NCBI GenBank assembly: GCA_013399875.1
Contig: VXAZ01000586.1
Coordinates: 62,001-126,000 of the forward strand
Reading direction: 5' to 3'
From: Gymnorhina tibicen
Taxonomy: Eukaryota; Chordata; Aves; Passeriformes; Artamidae
Length of the DNA stretch: 64,000 nucleotides
Shown here: in pieces, positions 27,301 through 42,300 of the stretch
Layout of the letters: every line of letters starts with the position of its first letter
Position numbering within the stretch: position 1 is the stretch's first letter
Notes under the pieces: model-generated
Seen by the model: the letters and a program-made list of their open reading frames with translations, nothing else
What the model was told of the DNA's origin: nothing
The model's database searches: none
Position numbers and translations under genes: made by a program

Positions 27301-30300
27301 GCTGTACTGGTTATAGTAGATAACCAGAGTCAAAGGGTTCAGGGCTTTATCTCCATTTTTGCTATAGGGTTCATTTATCCTTTTGCCCTCTACAAATGGT
27401 TTCCATTCTTTGCTTGTTTCCTCATTGTCAAAGTCAGAAGAACACTTCCCCACCTCATAAGGGTGGTCTCTTTAGAAGAGAGACGAGCTGCTCTTTCCCT
27501 ACAATGATTTATTGAAAAACCTCTCACCGCAGCATTCATAGTCCTAGTCTGGCCAAAGTCACAAATAGAGCCAGCTTTAATTTGTACTTTAAATGCTCTT
27601 TAATATAAGAAATCCTACTTTGTCACTGAAAATATAAGAGAAGCAAAGCAAATTGCAGAGGTTTTGTCTTATCTATTGCTTAGTACTGGAAGTTCTCAAA
27701 GCTCTCTTGCAAAGGTTGAACCATTACCCTTACCCTCTCTTCACAGATAAGGAAACTATAAAGCACACAGAAAGCACTTGTCACATAACAGTACTTAATA
27801 AAGTAGTAAGTGAATGTCAAGTCCACCTCCCTGTTTACTGACTCTGAAACCCAACCTAATTAAGGACTATGCTGTGAAAGCATGCTTCAGCTTTGCAAAG
27901 GCATCTTAGGTAAGACTTCAGCAAAATACTGAGGACATGAGCTTGAGGATTCAGAAATCCAAGTATCAGTTAAGTAAAACATAAAAAAAGAAAGCTAAAA
28001 TGAGAGTAGGACAAAAGGGAGGTGGGAAGTAGGAAAAAAGATTTCTGCCAGAGAAATTAAGAAAAAGAAGCCCTGTACAGAATTTCTGATATAGGTCAGG
28101 ATGGGCTTGTGAGCATTGCATCTGCAGCCTACAAGGACAATGGAAGCCAGCTGCTCACTAAATGAAGCAATATCTATTTTATGGAACTTATGCAACAGCT
28201 GTACTGCAGCTCCTTCAGAAACAATGGTAATTACACAACTCTTGTGTTATCTTTGGATAACACTGTAATTAGTATGTGTCATCACTCTAGCCATGATTAA
28301 AATAATTACCGCAAAAAGTCCCTTGTAAGTAGCATTTACTGTCCTGGTTTCCAAACATGTACAAGATTATATTTTTAAAGTATAATTGCTTTTTCTGTTT
28401 GCAGCTCAACTTAACACTGTTTCTCCACCCACCTTCCACTTTATACAGCCATATGATGTTGTAGCAAAACTTTACCATGTGTAAAATACTTACAGCTCTT
28501 CCAAGTACGGAAAGTTCTTGAAGGCATCTTCTGGTAGTCTCGTGATGTTATTCATGCTGATATCTCTGGAAAAGAACAAACAGAGATTTATCAATAACAA
28601 GGAAAGGATTTTTACACTCTATGAAAAGGGTAAGAAAAAGAAAGGTTCATCATATAGTATGGTAACAGAAAAAATACTATTCTAGTATCACACAGTAATA
28701 TCCTTTTCTAGAAATTTGCATGCCAAACTTTCAAGTCTCTGTAATTTGAGAATCTAGTTGCAGCAAAGACCTATAAAATGGGAAGCTGACAAAATAAAGG
28801 TTTCCAACACCTTTAAACAAAAGTGATTACTCTGAAACTACAGGGAAGGCATGCATGGAAGAGACTCTACAGTACTGTTATCCCCAGTACTAATTTTTAC
28901 CAACTTACACTTACATACAGTTTTAACTCAGGTGATTAAGACTCTAAAACCACAGCATATTAAAAAAAAAAAATTAAAAAAGAATATTGTGACCACCCAC
29001 CACGCAAATTTTCATCCCACAGCGTCTTTTAAAAAAAAAGAATACATGCATTAGGACTTAATAAATAGCTTCTGGCAAATAAGGCTTCTGGAACAACTGG
29101 CAAGAATAGCAGAAACATGTCCTAGCTCTACCACAGTCTTTTTTTTGTTTTGTTTTGTTTTCCTTCTACAAAACCTATGAAAGTCCTCGAGGTAATAGTT
29201 TTAAGCAGATTTCATTCTCAGTCCATGAGCAGAGAGAAGCTGGCAGCAAGTGCTTACATGATAGGTATGCGGACCTGCTCAGCTTTTTCTTTACAAAGCA
29301 GCAGTAAGTGGCAAACTTTGTGCCATCACCTCAGTTCACACCTACACAATGATCACAGATAATCCAGTCCTAAAGTAAGTTATTACTCAGTGTGAGTAAA
29401 AGCAGCATGAAAACAATTTGGTTTGATAATTAATCTAACTGTTGTGTAACAGTTCATGACATAATCCAAGTTCTTACTTTCCACTTGGTTACTGGTTTGG
29501 GTTTTTTTAGTATGTAGTTACTGAGCTATTCAGTAACACTTACTAGAAGAGCCTTCCCAGCTTCCTGTCTTCCGCATGTTCTTCTCTAGAGTCTATACGC
29601 CACCTCCCTACATAATTCAGACAGAAAGCAAACATGCAAAGCGAAACTACTTTTATCTCACTAATGGCCAACAAGTACCACTGAAGTTCCTCCATGACAT
29701 CAACAAGTAACTGGCAACTGATCTGCTGCACCACCTGTGCAGCAGAGACCCTTAGGCGTTGCCAATGTGAAAACTGCACTCTTACACTAAATCTAGAGGC
29801 AACCGTTCCTCTAAACTAAATGTTTATTAAATAGTAGTCCAAAAAACTTCATTTCTCATTTCCCAGTGTAAACTAAGAAAGTTACTCCTCAGCAGCTGCT
29901 AATAGTATACTAACTTAACTCAAGAGCAGTGAGATCAAAATAAGGTTCAGCACATAGAAAACAAACCCAGCTGTGATAAGACCCCAAAAAAGTCCACTAT
30001 GGTACAAAAGACTCCTTCACTAAGCTCCAGAAGGAGCTGAACTCAAGATGCTTTATCCCCGGACTCTACAGCTTGCATGCTTTAAGCAGTGCTTTGTGCC
30101 TTGGCAGCAGCCTGGTCGCAGTGCAATGCTGGGGTTGCTGTGGAGGAAGTTTTTTTCCTTGTGCAGGAAAGTAAATAAATGTATCAGATACATGAACTGT
30201 CATTTGACAGCTCCATGGGAGACTGCAACTTCTATTCTCACACATTTTTCAAATTGTCATAAGTAGAGACATTTCACACATCCAGGCTTGTCCTCTCCTT

Positions 30301-33300
30301 TCCAGAGGACTGCAAATCCACTTCTAGTATCAGCTGGGAAGCATTTATAAATAGGGCAGAAGAGTAAGAAGGGAGTAGAGATCCTAATCTTAAAAAACAG
30401 TAACCCATGCAAGAAAAGCACAACTCTCAAAAAAACTGTCCAGGTGATATAAAACCTTACTGTCATATGCACCATAATAAATGGTGGTAGTAAAAATAAG
30501 TCCACAGTATGTATCATCAGAAAGCACTTTATGAATGCTTATGCATCACTTTGGCAAAGATTTTGGCTGCACCCACATTTGTTGTACTACATGGTAGCTC
30601 TTTTTGACAGCTGAGGTAAAGAAATCACATCCATCTGAAAGCAATGGTCTTGAAATTTCCAGAGCTATAAATGCCCAATTTCAGAAGTGCCCTATGCGAT
30701 CCTAAACAAAGTCAATGGAAACCATGCAGACACACAGAATGGCTGACATCCAAATTCAAAGCAATTCTGGCTTTCTCTGGGATCTGAAATTAGCTAAAAA
30801 TGTTTTTTCCCTGTAGCTCCAAGTGTTAGGCTCTACAATTTTAATTTGGAAAGTAGATTATTTGGATGTAAGCATGAAACAGATCACCTTAATAATGAGG
30901 ACTTGAGAACTATCGTCAGTATTCTCAAACCCTACTGAAATTTATTTTCAGTGAAGCTGAATTTATAACAAAACCAGACACAAATATAAACTGCAGTTTG
31001 TCTTTATCAAGTGAATCTTCAGGGACTGCTTATCATGATGCCTTGCTAAAATGCTGAAATATTTACAAAGTTTCTGTATTTGCCTTCATTACCTGTGATA
31101 GTAACTCTTACTAAATAAATAAGCCAATCTTTATAGCACTGATTTGCAAACTTTGGGGAACAGCAAAACACCAACTTTGAAAATTTCTTAATGACTGTCA
31201 TACAAGTCTTAAAACAATTCTTGTTTAATTAAGAACATAATGCAAAAGCAGCTTTGCTGATATATATATATATACACACATAAAATATTTTTTCTTTTCA
31301 TTTCACTCTGCAGAATCTCCTCAAAGAATGAGTTCATAGGCACTATATGCTGGTAATAAAATATGAAGTAGTTCATGAGCAAGAATTTACAAACAATATT
31401 AGGAACACCCATGACACTGAAATTAGATGACTTAATAACTAGTCTCTATTAAGTTTACCTAGTTAATTTGGGAATATACACTTAGTAACACATAATTAAT
31501 AGAAGAATTGCAAAAAAAATGGTGGAGCACAATATACTATGACAAAATAATGACAAGTAATCCCCAAAATCACAGTCCAAAACAAAAATAGCCCTTGCTA
31601 AGTTTCTACTGTTTGTATTTTAGAAATAGTCATTTTACTACTCCTAAACTTTAAAAAAAAAGGGATCAGTCTATGTAGTATCAAGAAGGCTGTCTATTTA
31701 ATAAAGATAAATATTAGTATGACCCTTGACATGTCAAAGAAATCTCCACTGAGAAGCTGTCATATACCACCTATTTCTCTACTAAAAAGCCCTCAGGTCT
31801 ATAAGCCCAGAACTCATTTAGAGTGCTAATATATAAAAAAAGTTCTAAGAATGAACAAAAGAATATTAATACTACTTTCCCAACCTCTAGTAGTGTTCAT
31901 GGGAATGATGCCATCACACAACAGAAGGATCACGTCAGCGGTTGCCTAAAGCCCCTTTTCAGCAGGACTAAGCTAGAAGACCTACTATGGATTGGGTTAT
32001 TACATCCAGATGTAAGTCCCCTAAAAACAGCACAACACCTGCAAACCTTGGAATTGCCACCAAACACATGTGCACACAGAACTGCCAAAAAACACCAAAA
32101 TCTCCATATGTTTGCCCTAAATTTTATTGGTAAACTGAAGTTCAGACTCAGTATCTAAAAGGCTTATTATAGGTTTCTCGTTCTTCCAACAAGTCCCCAG
32201 TATGGTCTGTCAGCCCAGCAAGCTACACCTCTGACTTGAAATTAAATTCAGACCCACATTTATACTGGGGACGTTTTCACCAGAAAGTGCTAAACAGACA
32301 CAACAGTTCTAAGAGATATAAGATTACGGTAATGCCATGGGTTTACACTGTAGATTCATCAGGAAAAAGAAGGAGAAGCCAGAATAGACCTGCACCTTTC
32401 AGCAGGTAGTCATTAACTAGGTTTATCTGTACTAAGCAGCCAGGCTAACTCTTCACTCACTAACCAACATTAACCGAGGCAGAGGTGGTAGATGCCCCAT
32501 TCCTGGAAACATTGAAAGGCATGATGGGGCAAGAAGCTGGCATTGAAACTAAAATGCCAGCTGACAAAGGTTCTTTAGCAAGAAACCTCTTTAGCAAGAG
32601 GCTGCATCTCGGGGGGTAACATGAATCACAGCCTTATAGTTATAATTCGTTTCACCATTTCAGGTAGGAGAGATGTAACACCAGAAAATAAACACAACTG
32701 CACTCCCTTCTACAGTACCATGGCTGCAGTTTAGAATGATAAATAAGGCTTCTTACACTCTGTCAGAAGCTTTGTCCTTCTTCCAAGAAGGTAATACAGA
32801 AAAGAAAAAAAAACTAACTAAAATTAGTAGCTTGTAACTGTAAATGTTATTTCGCCATCCCAGGTAATGCAGAGATTAATTTTTACAGGCAAAAGGTGAA
32901 AAGTCAAGCCACGGTACTCCAGCACTCATTTGCTGTCTCCAGCCTGCTCAAGTACATCCTTTCAGGTTATTCTGACAACTACTTCAATATTCATTTCCAG
33001 CTGAGTTTAGCGAAGTTTTCTGCTTTCACCTAACACAGAAACACTTCAGAGTGATTAAAAATACTTATACTAACTGGCAACGATAGTAAAAACAATGAAA
33101 ACCTCCCTCTGTTGAAAACAGGCATCAAATGAGATTTCTGTGTTCTTGTGAATATGAAACAGTTGGGTTTTCCCCATTTAAAGCTGTTGTATCCATTTTC
33201 CTTGGAAGAGGAAAGCAGCTTTGCCGGACACAGTAAAAAACACAGCACCACATCTCATCTTGCATAGTGCTGGATATTTAATCACTTTTAAATCAACCAG

Positions 33301-36300
33301 CAGTGGAGATTTCAGAAAACTGAACTAGAAAACATAACGCACTTAAACTTTTTATTATACTCCTTCTGCAAGAATTCCAGTTCCTGATGTGAGGTTTTAG
33401 TTATTTGGATTTTTTTTTCAAGGATTGTTGATTTTACCACTAACCAAAGTCAAACATCTCCAGGCTTCAGGATGAGCACAAATACCTTGTCTCTTGGATG
33501 GCAATTTACCAATCCTCTCATATTTTAAAAGTGGAAACTCTCATCTTTAAATAGTGGCTTCAATCACAGCTTTCATCAGTGGCATCACACATAAGAGAAT
33601 GAGATGCAATGCACAGCACGTCACAGTGTCTCCTGCAGGCACAGGTAGCCTTCTCTATCATTTTACAGTACTGCCTCTACCATAAAGAAGCCTGACTCTT
33701 GTTAGATTTATCCTAAACATTTCTCTTACCAACTGCTAGAGCACAATTCTGGCTAGAAAGAACAGATGACTAGAGATGATGGAAAGGGAGGAGTGGGACA
33801 ATAACTCTTGCATGAGAAGAAAAGCTGCAACAACAAAGAGGGACCACAAAATGGGAAGTACAGACTTCCTGTAGGACAGAAAGGACAACAAAATGATAGA
33901 TAAATTAGCCCAAGATATAAGCAGAGAATAAAAGCAAATGACCCACAATAACTGATGGGCATTGAAAAGGAAAACACTGCCAGTCTCTGTAAACTGAGGG
34001 ACATTTAGCTGCAACAGTCTTTTTTTTAAATGAGAATACCTACCATTCCTAACTGCATCTCCCCCAAATGTGTGCACATTTTAGGCAAAGAAACTTTCCT
34101 CTCAGCTCTGGTGTGCTGGCATGTCTCCTAAAACTCACAGGAGATGCCAGTGTTACACTTTCTGTCCTAGCTCACATTCTCCTCTCTCAGCACTTGGATC
34201 TGCACTGAACTGGGGGCAAACACACCTTCCCATTCATGCACTGCATTCAAATACATGCTAATGACCTAAAAGACACCACTTTGTAAAAAAGGTCTTAAGC
34301 CAAATAAAACATGAAATACCTAGCTACAGAAAAGCAAAATTAAATCTCAACAAAACCAAATTGAGATCGGCTGTTTAAAACAAATAAGATCAAAATACAC
34401 CCCGGTGCTTCCCAGCACTTTATTAATAGCTATCTACTTTTTGGCTTCTTGACTCTGTCAAGTTTAGAAAAGAAGGGAGAAAGGGAAGGAGTGAGAAAGG
34501 AAAAGAGAGGGGAGTGTTGGTTGAAGGAAAGAAGATCATGTTTCAACAAGGCACCTTTAAAATCCTACTAAATACTGCCTCTGAGCAAGCTTAACCTGTT
34601 TGTTGATAGATAATAGCATGTAATACTGTAGGCTCCATTCAGTCTTTTCCAATGTCTGGGCCCTCTGCCACTGAGTTATTTAATTATAACAGTTAGAAAT
34701 TTACTTAGGCAGAGCTATCTATATTTGAATAAAGCCCTCCTACCTACCTGTACAAAACCATTAGGTAATAGGTTTTAATCTTACATAAATTCCCCAGGTA
34801 GTAACCATGATCCAGCTTCAGCGGTACTAGGAAAAGCTGAGGCTGTTAATACTTTTAGAAACTACATTAAATAAGCCAGGATTTTGCAAATGCACCTCAA
34901 CACGATGCTAGAAAGTACCCAGCAACAATCAGCCATCCGTTACCATTTAGACCATTGATAACATGGATAATGACCTGATTACATTAACATTGGTGAGGAT
35001 AAAGACAAAGCAACATATATTCTTCTTAGCATATGAGACCAATGGTTCTTTGCCAATTATCAAAAACAAAACCAGAAGAACAACAAGAACAAAAAAACCC
35101 ACAAACAAACAAAAAAAAGGACCGATTACACAGCTGCATGGCAATGGTCGGTACTTCAAGTTTTGTCCAGGTCATATCTGTGTTAACCAAGAGAACTTCC
35201 TGGTGTTGTGGCAGCAGGGAGAGGCAGGGACACTGGAGCCAAGACAAGTGGGCAGGGGGAGACAAGAAATCAGAGAAACTCAAGGTTAGACTAGTATTAG
35301 GTTGTACTGCAATGAATTCTTGAAGAAATACATTCAGTGCCCAATTCCTTGTAAGAACATGTTCAGATGATGAAAACCAATGTAATTTTCATCCAAATCA
35401 CACCCCTCAGCAGCCAGTCTCAGGGGAGAGCAGGAACTGAATTACATCCCTGGTTTAAATCTTTCCCATTTAGCCAGTTCCTTCAGGATTGTGATAAAAC
35501 CACTGAAGGGACAGAATAAATGAGTTTGCATTAATACTGTCCCATATCTTAACTGCATTCAATATGTAATATGTTCATTATGGAAATATAATTCAGTCTG
35601 GAAAGCCTAGAGGATCAACAAGAAAATTTCAATTCAATTATAAAGAAACAAATTGGTAGTAGAGTTTTATTGTATCTTCCTCACGACAAGAAGCAAACAA
35701 TTCTCTTCCAGAAGCAGCACCTCACAGCTACTGCTTTGAACGTAACTGTCTGCACTATGAATCCAATGAGCGCAGCTAAAATGGATATGCATTACATGTA
35801 GACATGCCAACCCCAACAGTGAGAAATCATGAACAGGAAGGAAAGAAATACCAGGCAAAGATGATGTTTACAGAGGAATCTGCACTTGGAAAGTGTTTGA
35901 GTTTGCGATGATATTCGAGTTTAAAATAAAGTTGAAATAACATGCTGAGAAATTAATTTCTTACACTTTTTATATATTATCTGCATCTATTACTGCAAGG
36001 TAGTAGTATAATAGTATAATATCTATACTATTAGCTAACATTTCTGTGGTAATAGGACCCCAGTGTCAGACTGGCATTGTATTTAAAATTTACATTCTCT
36101 CAATTTCTGACAAAGTCACAACTACCAGTGCCCATCTTCCAGTGGCAAGGGTCCACTGGGAATGCCAACAGCCAGAACTCTGCAATATTAACCATCCCTT
36201 TTCTCCAATCCTTACTGACATGTCCCAACACATTTTGTTCCTCCTGATACTTATCTACTGTTCCTTTTAACATGGACAAGGCTGTTAATGACAAAAGGGA

Positions 36301-39300
36301 AGATTTTAAACCAATTTTTGCATTAATATAGATTTTTCTTCTTGTTATTCCATCTCTCTCCAGCAATCTTAAGCATGCTTCTACTGTCTCTGACATGATC
36401 ACAGAGACCTCCAAAACTTAAAAGCAGAGAAATCTGTTCTGTACTCACAGGCCACTCTGCAGTAACAGAAAGCCTATGAGACATTACAGTTTTTCATTTA
36501 CCAGCATGCTTCATTTTCCAATTCTTCCAGAAAAACACTCTTACAAGAAAGGAAATATCCAAATATTGAAAGCCTTAGTCAGTATCTGCTGTGACTGGCT
36601 AAGACAGAGGTTGCATTCCCACCCAGCAAATACACTTGCCATTTCCTAAGTACCCACGCTATCTCACTAATGAGCACAAGGTCTTATCATCTATTGTTTG
36701 TATTGCAACGAGAATCTAAGCGCCCTGTTCAACACGTCAGTGGATTGGCGCTGTACAAATACACAGCTGGAGACACTCCTCACCTATAAGAGTTTGCTGC
36801 CTAAATGCACAAAACAAACAGCATGGCAGGGAAAACAGGTATGCAGATATAGGTGAAGTAAGCTGCACAAAATCACCAACAGAGCCTGAAGCCCCCTCCA
36901 GTTGACCAATGCTGCTCCCATGTTCTATGCCCAGCTACTACCTACCATGTCCTTTCCAAAACCAATTAATTACCTTTCTTTCCCTGCCCCTTTTGTTTGT
37001 TTAGCAGGAAAACAGGACAGGAGGTTGTTCCGACAATTTCTTGTTCACTAGATATGCAGGTTCTTTCCATTTGGTAGCACCAGAAAGAAATTATGCTCTA
37101 ACTTAGAGCCACAGAAAAGTTGCATCTAACTGGAAACTATGTGACAGCTCACTTGGGGATAAAGCACTTAACCTGATTTTTCATGGAAACAATCAAATTT
37201 CAGATTACCCACCAACCCTGGCTATTAAAGAGGATTTTGGTTATCAGAAGTTTTAGTAAATAGTGGTACATAGAGCCCTTTTCAGTATAAATAATTTTTT
37301 TTTAAAACAGCAGCATATAGATCCTGTAGATTTCAGTAAGCTTTTAGCATTTGCCGATGCAGTACCTACAACATTTTCACTGGTAGCAACAGAAAACCTG
37401 CAAAACTTCAGGCAGGTCTGTTCCTACAAGGGAAGTAACAACTACCTCTTTCTCTCACCATATCTCTTTCTCCTGCCTTCTCCTTCCAGTGTCACATCAA
37501 CCTGTTGGTTTTTTTTCTTCCAACATGGTGTTTTAGCTTTCTTTCAGACACAGTAACTAGCTCTAATGTACCCTATTCATGTGCCAATCAAGCCATCATC
37601 AAGATCTTAGAGAGAACAATACTTGTATGCAAAGCCCTATTTTGAACTGGTATTTGAGTCACTGCAGGCCAGCCATTAAGCAATCACACATACGGTTAAT
37701 GGCTTATGTTGACACATGGTAGGGAATTAACCTAGAAAAAAATTCCACTGCATTATTATGAAAGTGATCCTATCCCGGAACAGGAATATTGTGCAAATTA
37801 ACATGCTCTTCAGTTAATTTTTAAGAGCCACACTTTGGGTGCAGATTACAGTCTAAAGGAAGGGCTTATTGTAAACTGGAGGAGGAAACAAAATGTCTTT
37901 CAGTGCAGGAGTATTTCTTTTACACAGAAATTTACATAGTTAGAGATTATTTACAGCAGACAGTAAAATTATGTATTATTCACAGTTCCATAATTATTAG
38001 CTCTGTGGAATACAGTAATGTCAGGGAATTGAGTACCAAAAAATCAAACCATGTGACAGGCATGCTAATCAAGCAGTCTGAGGGCAAGCCTGTACCAAGA
38101 TACTCCTCCTGTACCTATGAGTATTCATCACAAAATGTGAGTAACCAATAAGACACAAAGAGGTCCATGGACAAAACCAAGTGGGAACTCGGATCATCCA
38201 CATCCCTGATCTGTAACCAATTTGCATGTCCTACTACCACTCAGACTCCTGGTAGGAAAGCTTTCAGCATGGTTACATCACAGCTACCCTCTGACTTAAG
38301 ATGTTTTTAAAATAATTTACACAAAGTAAGGTCATCTTAGCTCAAAACATATGCATCTAAAACCATGCATTACAACCATCATTTTGCAAGACTTGAGATT
38401 ATTTGTAAAAGCCAGTAAAGGAAAGCAGAAATACTTCTATTTCTTTTAACCCATAGTTCTCCACATGTAGGGAAAAGAGGAATGCAGCAACAGGTTACAC
38501 ACTTAAGAGTTCAACCAACTATACCCTGGAGGTGTATTTCTGTGCTTCGGGATTTTTTTTTTTTTTTTTGTAATCAAGTGGTGTTAGCTGTCTTTTACGT
38601 AGTATGGCCTCAGAAAGAGCCATATTAGCACAACTATGGAGCAGCAGACTCCTATGGTAGAAGGAGAGAAGTACTGAAGAAGACAGTGGGAACTTCAAAA
38701 CACTAAGAAAAAATATCACATGTAGCTCATGCCTGTACTAACATCAACAGAAAACCTAAAGGAGTTTTATGGAAGGGTATTTGTTATGTTTTAAGTAAAT
38801 AAAGTTTAACACTATACCTGCAACTAAGTTAGAATAAGGTAGCATTGCCAGTTCCATCAATTGTCCTTACTATCATGGAGTCATATTTAACCATCAGTCA
38901 CTGAGGTTAACTATGTCATTTTTAAACAACTCTGATTTTTTTTTATTGAGTTGTCAGTCCCAGATTTAATACATATCTGTGTTTTAAGCAAAACCCGACA
39001 CCAACACTTCACACGTGATCAAGTCACAGTTTTGTTCATTACTACTGAGGAAGTTCTCAAGCACTTTTCCCTTATCAAAAACCTCAGTGAACAACCATTG
39101 CTGAAACACTAGGAACATCACCAAAGTATGCAATCTAACCAGTTTAATGAGATCTGGGTCCTGTCTGTCCCACCCCCGTCCCGCTCTCCCCCTACCCTCC
39201 GCCTCACCACCGCTGCCGCCCCAGTCTCAGGTTTCTGCTGCATAACCACCAACACCTACAAGGCACGTTTCATTCCATTTAACAGCTTCAAGGGCAATTC

Positions 39301-42300
39301 CATAAAACTTAAACCACCTTAATAGGAGCGTCGGGAGTCACACTCACCCTTTGGACTCCAAGGACATTACATCCCTCTCCACCTAGCAACACTGTATTTA
39401 AAACAACAAATGTTTCACACCATAAACTCCCAGTTACACCTCCGGACACAGACGCAGTGAGGTTCAGTGCCTTGCCTTGCTCCAGCAGAGACATATTTCG
39501 TGGGTTTGGACAGGTTGCTTTCCTTCCCAAGTCTCGGGTTCAAAGGAGAATAATATTTCTCCATCTTTGTGAGGAAGGAGGAGGCTAAAGCTACCCATGT
39601 TTCTGAGCTGTCCAGACAGAGCCTTAAATTTGTTTACTGTTAAAAAAGCAGTGATATCATTGCCCACACATATTAATATAAAAATCTTCTGTTGCAGTTT
39701 CACTGTGTGTTTTTGCTCTGCTGCAAAAAGAGAACATAAATAGCTATAAATCCAATTTCATAAAAACACTAGCTTTAGTAATTCTAGGCACTTTGAATTT
39801 TATTCATTTTTTTCTGGTTTATTTTGGTATTCTAGTCTGTCCCACCCAATGTTTAGAAAGCAACCAGAGCCTCAAAAGTCTGGGCAAGACCTACATTTTT
39901 AGAAGGCTAAAAACAAAAAATAGCAGAACAAAATTGGTGTATGAACACAGTCACTGATACAATGAAGCCAGATGACAAAATATAAATGTCACAATTAGTC
40001 CAAACTTATATACAACAGCTTTAGCATTTAAGAATTTTTTTCAATTACATATCACATATAACTTGGATGTAACTAGAAACTATTTTTGGCAGAAAGCACT
40101 CAAAATACCTATACTGTGGGAAAACTAAAAGCACATAGTGCAACTTCCTAGTGCCAAAACAGACGTCATGGCAGCATGTGGAAGGGCCTTTTTAGAACCA
40201 AACATGCTTTTATGGAGCAGTTTTCAAGGTATCTTAAATAAGCTGATGAAGAACAACCAATTTTGATAAGATGTAAAACTTCAGTTTTGAAAATTTTTGG
40301 TCATCAATTATCGCATAGCATTTTAACATAAGAGTAATTTCTACTTTATGACATTTAAAGTATTAAAGTTTGCCTGAACTTTCCCATGCAGCAGAATTCA
40401 TGTGTGCTAACACACAACCCTTGTATTTCTCTCAAGAAACTGTACCTTCAAAAACTGGCAAATTTGCTGCCTATTGACAAGGAGTGTAGCTGAATACAAG
40501 AATCCAAATAGCCTCATCAGCCTTCCTGATCTGTAGAATTATGAGGGTTTTAGCTACATTTCCCTTTTTTTGATTTGAGATCGATGTCCAAATCCCTTAT
40601 AGATACAAATGAAGACATGGGTCTTCATCCCCCTTAGCTTCCAGTGAACCTTAGACATTAATTAAAATGAAAGCTGCCCAAAACATCTGCCAGGACACTC
40701 TCAGAGAAGAGCCAGAGGTTCAGCTTCTATTTCAATAGTACAGGACTGAACAAGGGACATCAATGGACTATTCACACCCAGTTTTATTTCTTCTCATATA
40801 GAGTGCCAGGAATTATCTTGTTATTATCTGACTTATCACAGAGCTAATTATTTCATTTCAAGAAGCCAAATTCGTGTATGCTTTTTGCCTTGTGTAAAAA
40901 TACACAACTCTTCTTGGTTACTTCCCTGAGAGCCAGGCTGCTTGCCCCTTCCCTCCGACACGCGAGCCCGGCTTCAGGCCCAGGAGAGCCACCCTTGTCA
41001 CGGCCAATTGCTGCTGGCATTGTGCAGGCAACTGCACAGCTCCACACATGTACACATCTCTCGTTCTCAGGAATTTGGCAGATGCATAGCCCTACAACTG
41101 ACACTGGCCCACAGATGAGAAGTGCCTCAAAGTCACATCCTCTAAGGATTCAAGAGCCTCAGACAATGCTGCCTGCACCATGCTAAGCTCATGGGGGCAC
41201 AACTAACTTCAAGCAATGTGGATTAGCAATACAGTAGACTCTGGCAGGAGCAGTCCTGTCTGCAGGTAATAGGCCATTACACACACACACAAAAAAAATC
41301 AGTGAAGGAAAATAATCAGTCTGGATGAAGAGAAACCAAAAGAAAGCATAAAAACTCCTCTTTATTCACCAACAGATGAAGGAGGGATGTATTCAGCACT
41401 TCCAAAGGTCTGAGGACAATAGGCAGACTCTCATCTGCAGCAGAAAGCCACATAAGATGAGGAACATCACCTTTGTCCTTTTCTTTAATACTATTATTGT
41501 GAACTACGCCTAAATGCAAAGAGGCTACCACAAGCAGCCCACCTCAACCACTGACAGGCCTAATGAGCAGCTAACATGACAAGAAATCTTCTAGTGTAAC
41601 AAAGATGGATCAACTCTGACTGAGATACTGGTCCTTGCTCAAAATTTGCCCCTAACTGGAGGAGTTAAGAGTCCAGAATTCCAATAGTCCATGAACCCAG
41701 TTCTTAGTCAACTGAGTCTCTTTACATATTTAAACTACAACTACTGAAACGAAGAAAATTTGCAGGGAAAAGAATACATTTTGAATTATGAAAGAAAGCG
41801 TTTGGGGAAAAGATTTTTATAATGTACTGGACCAAGCAATAGAGATGTGGGAGAAGGGGTGACAAGTTTCAGGCACAGACACACTTCCTGAGATCCTTAA
41901 TGGCATGCTGATGTGTTTTGCTGTTGTAGGGCTTCCCACTAATCTGCAGAGGTTGTCCCTCTATCATTACTGCATACAAAGGAGCCAGCACAGCCTGAGC
42001 TGGCAAGCCGTAGGAGTTAAATGCACGCTGCACACCAGTTAGAAAAACTACAATTAAAATCAATTGCAATTTCAAGGTAAAAAAGAAAGTAAGAGGAGAA
42101 AAATAAATTTTGAAAAACTCACTCATTCACACACTCACACAAAAAGTTGAGTACAGTTAGCATGCAGAATTCAGTCCCTCACACATTCCCACTCCCTGCC
42201 AGTATATTCACAGTAGTTTTCAATAAACATCTACACAAGTCACTGGAAGGGGAAAAAAAGATCTGTTTTCTTTCATACAATTACACAAAAATAACTGTCA

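Larger units (their letters stand above)
14469..28493 (-). other. LGR4: LGR4 intron 2 (14 kb)
   Basis: It contains a (TG)n run at 16700-16715, an AT palindrome (18110-18132), a 36-bp tandem duplication (about 19237-19310), (GGA)6 at 21721-21738 and (TG)6 at 21961-21972. I recognise no transposable element or gene. A locally GC-richer patch at about 24090-24200 contains an ATTGG box but no further support for function. Confidence 0.85.

Noticed and set aside
28340..28365. TGTCCTGGTTTC string resembling a bird LTR start
   Set aside because: The following sequence does not continue with the AGGGTTAA block; only about 12 bases match.
40920..41000. Small CpG-containing patch as a possible exon or CpG island
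   Set aside because: Under 100 bp and without splice-site support. The frames on both strands lack domains.
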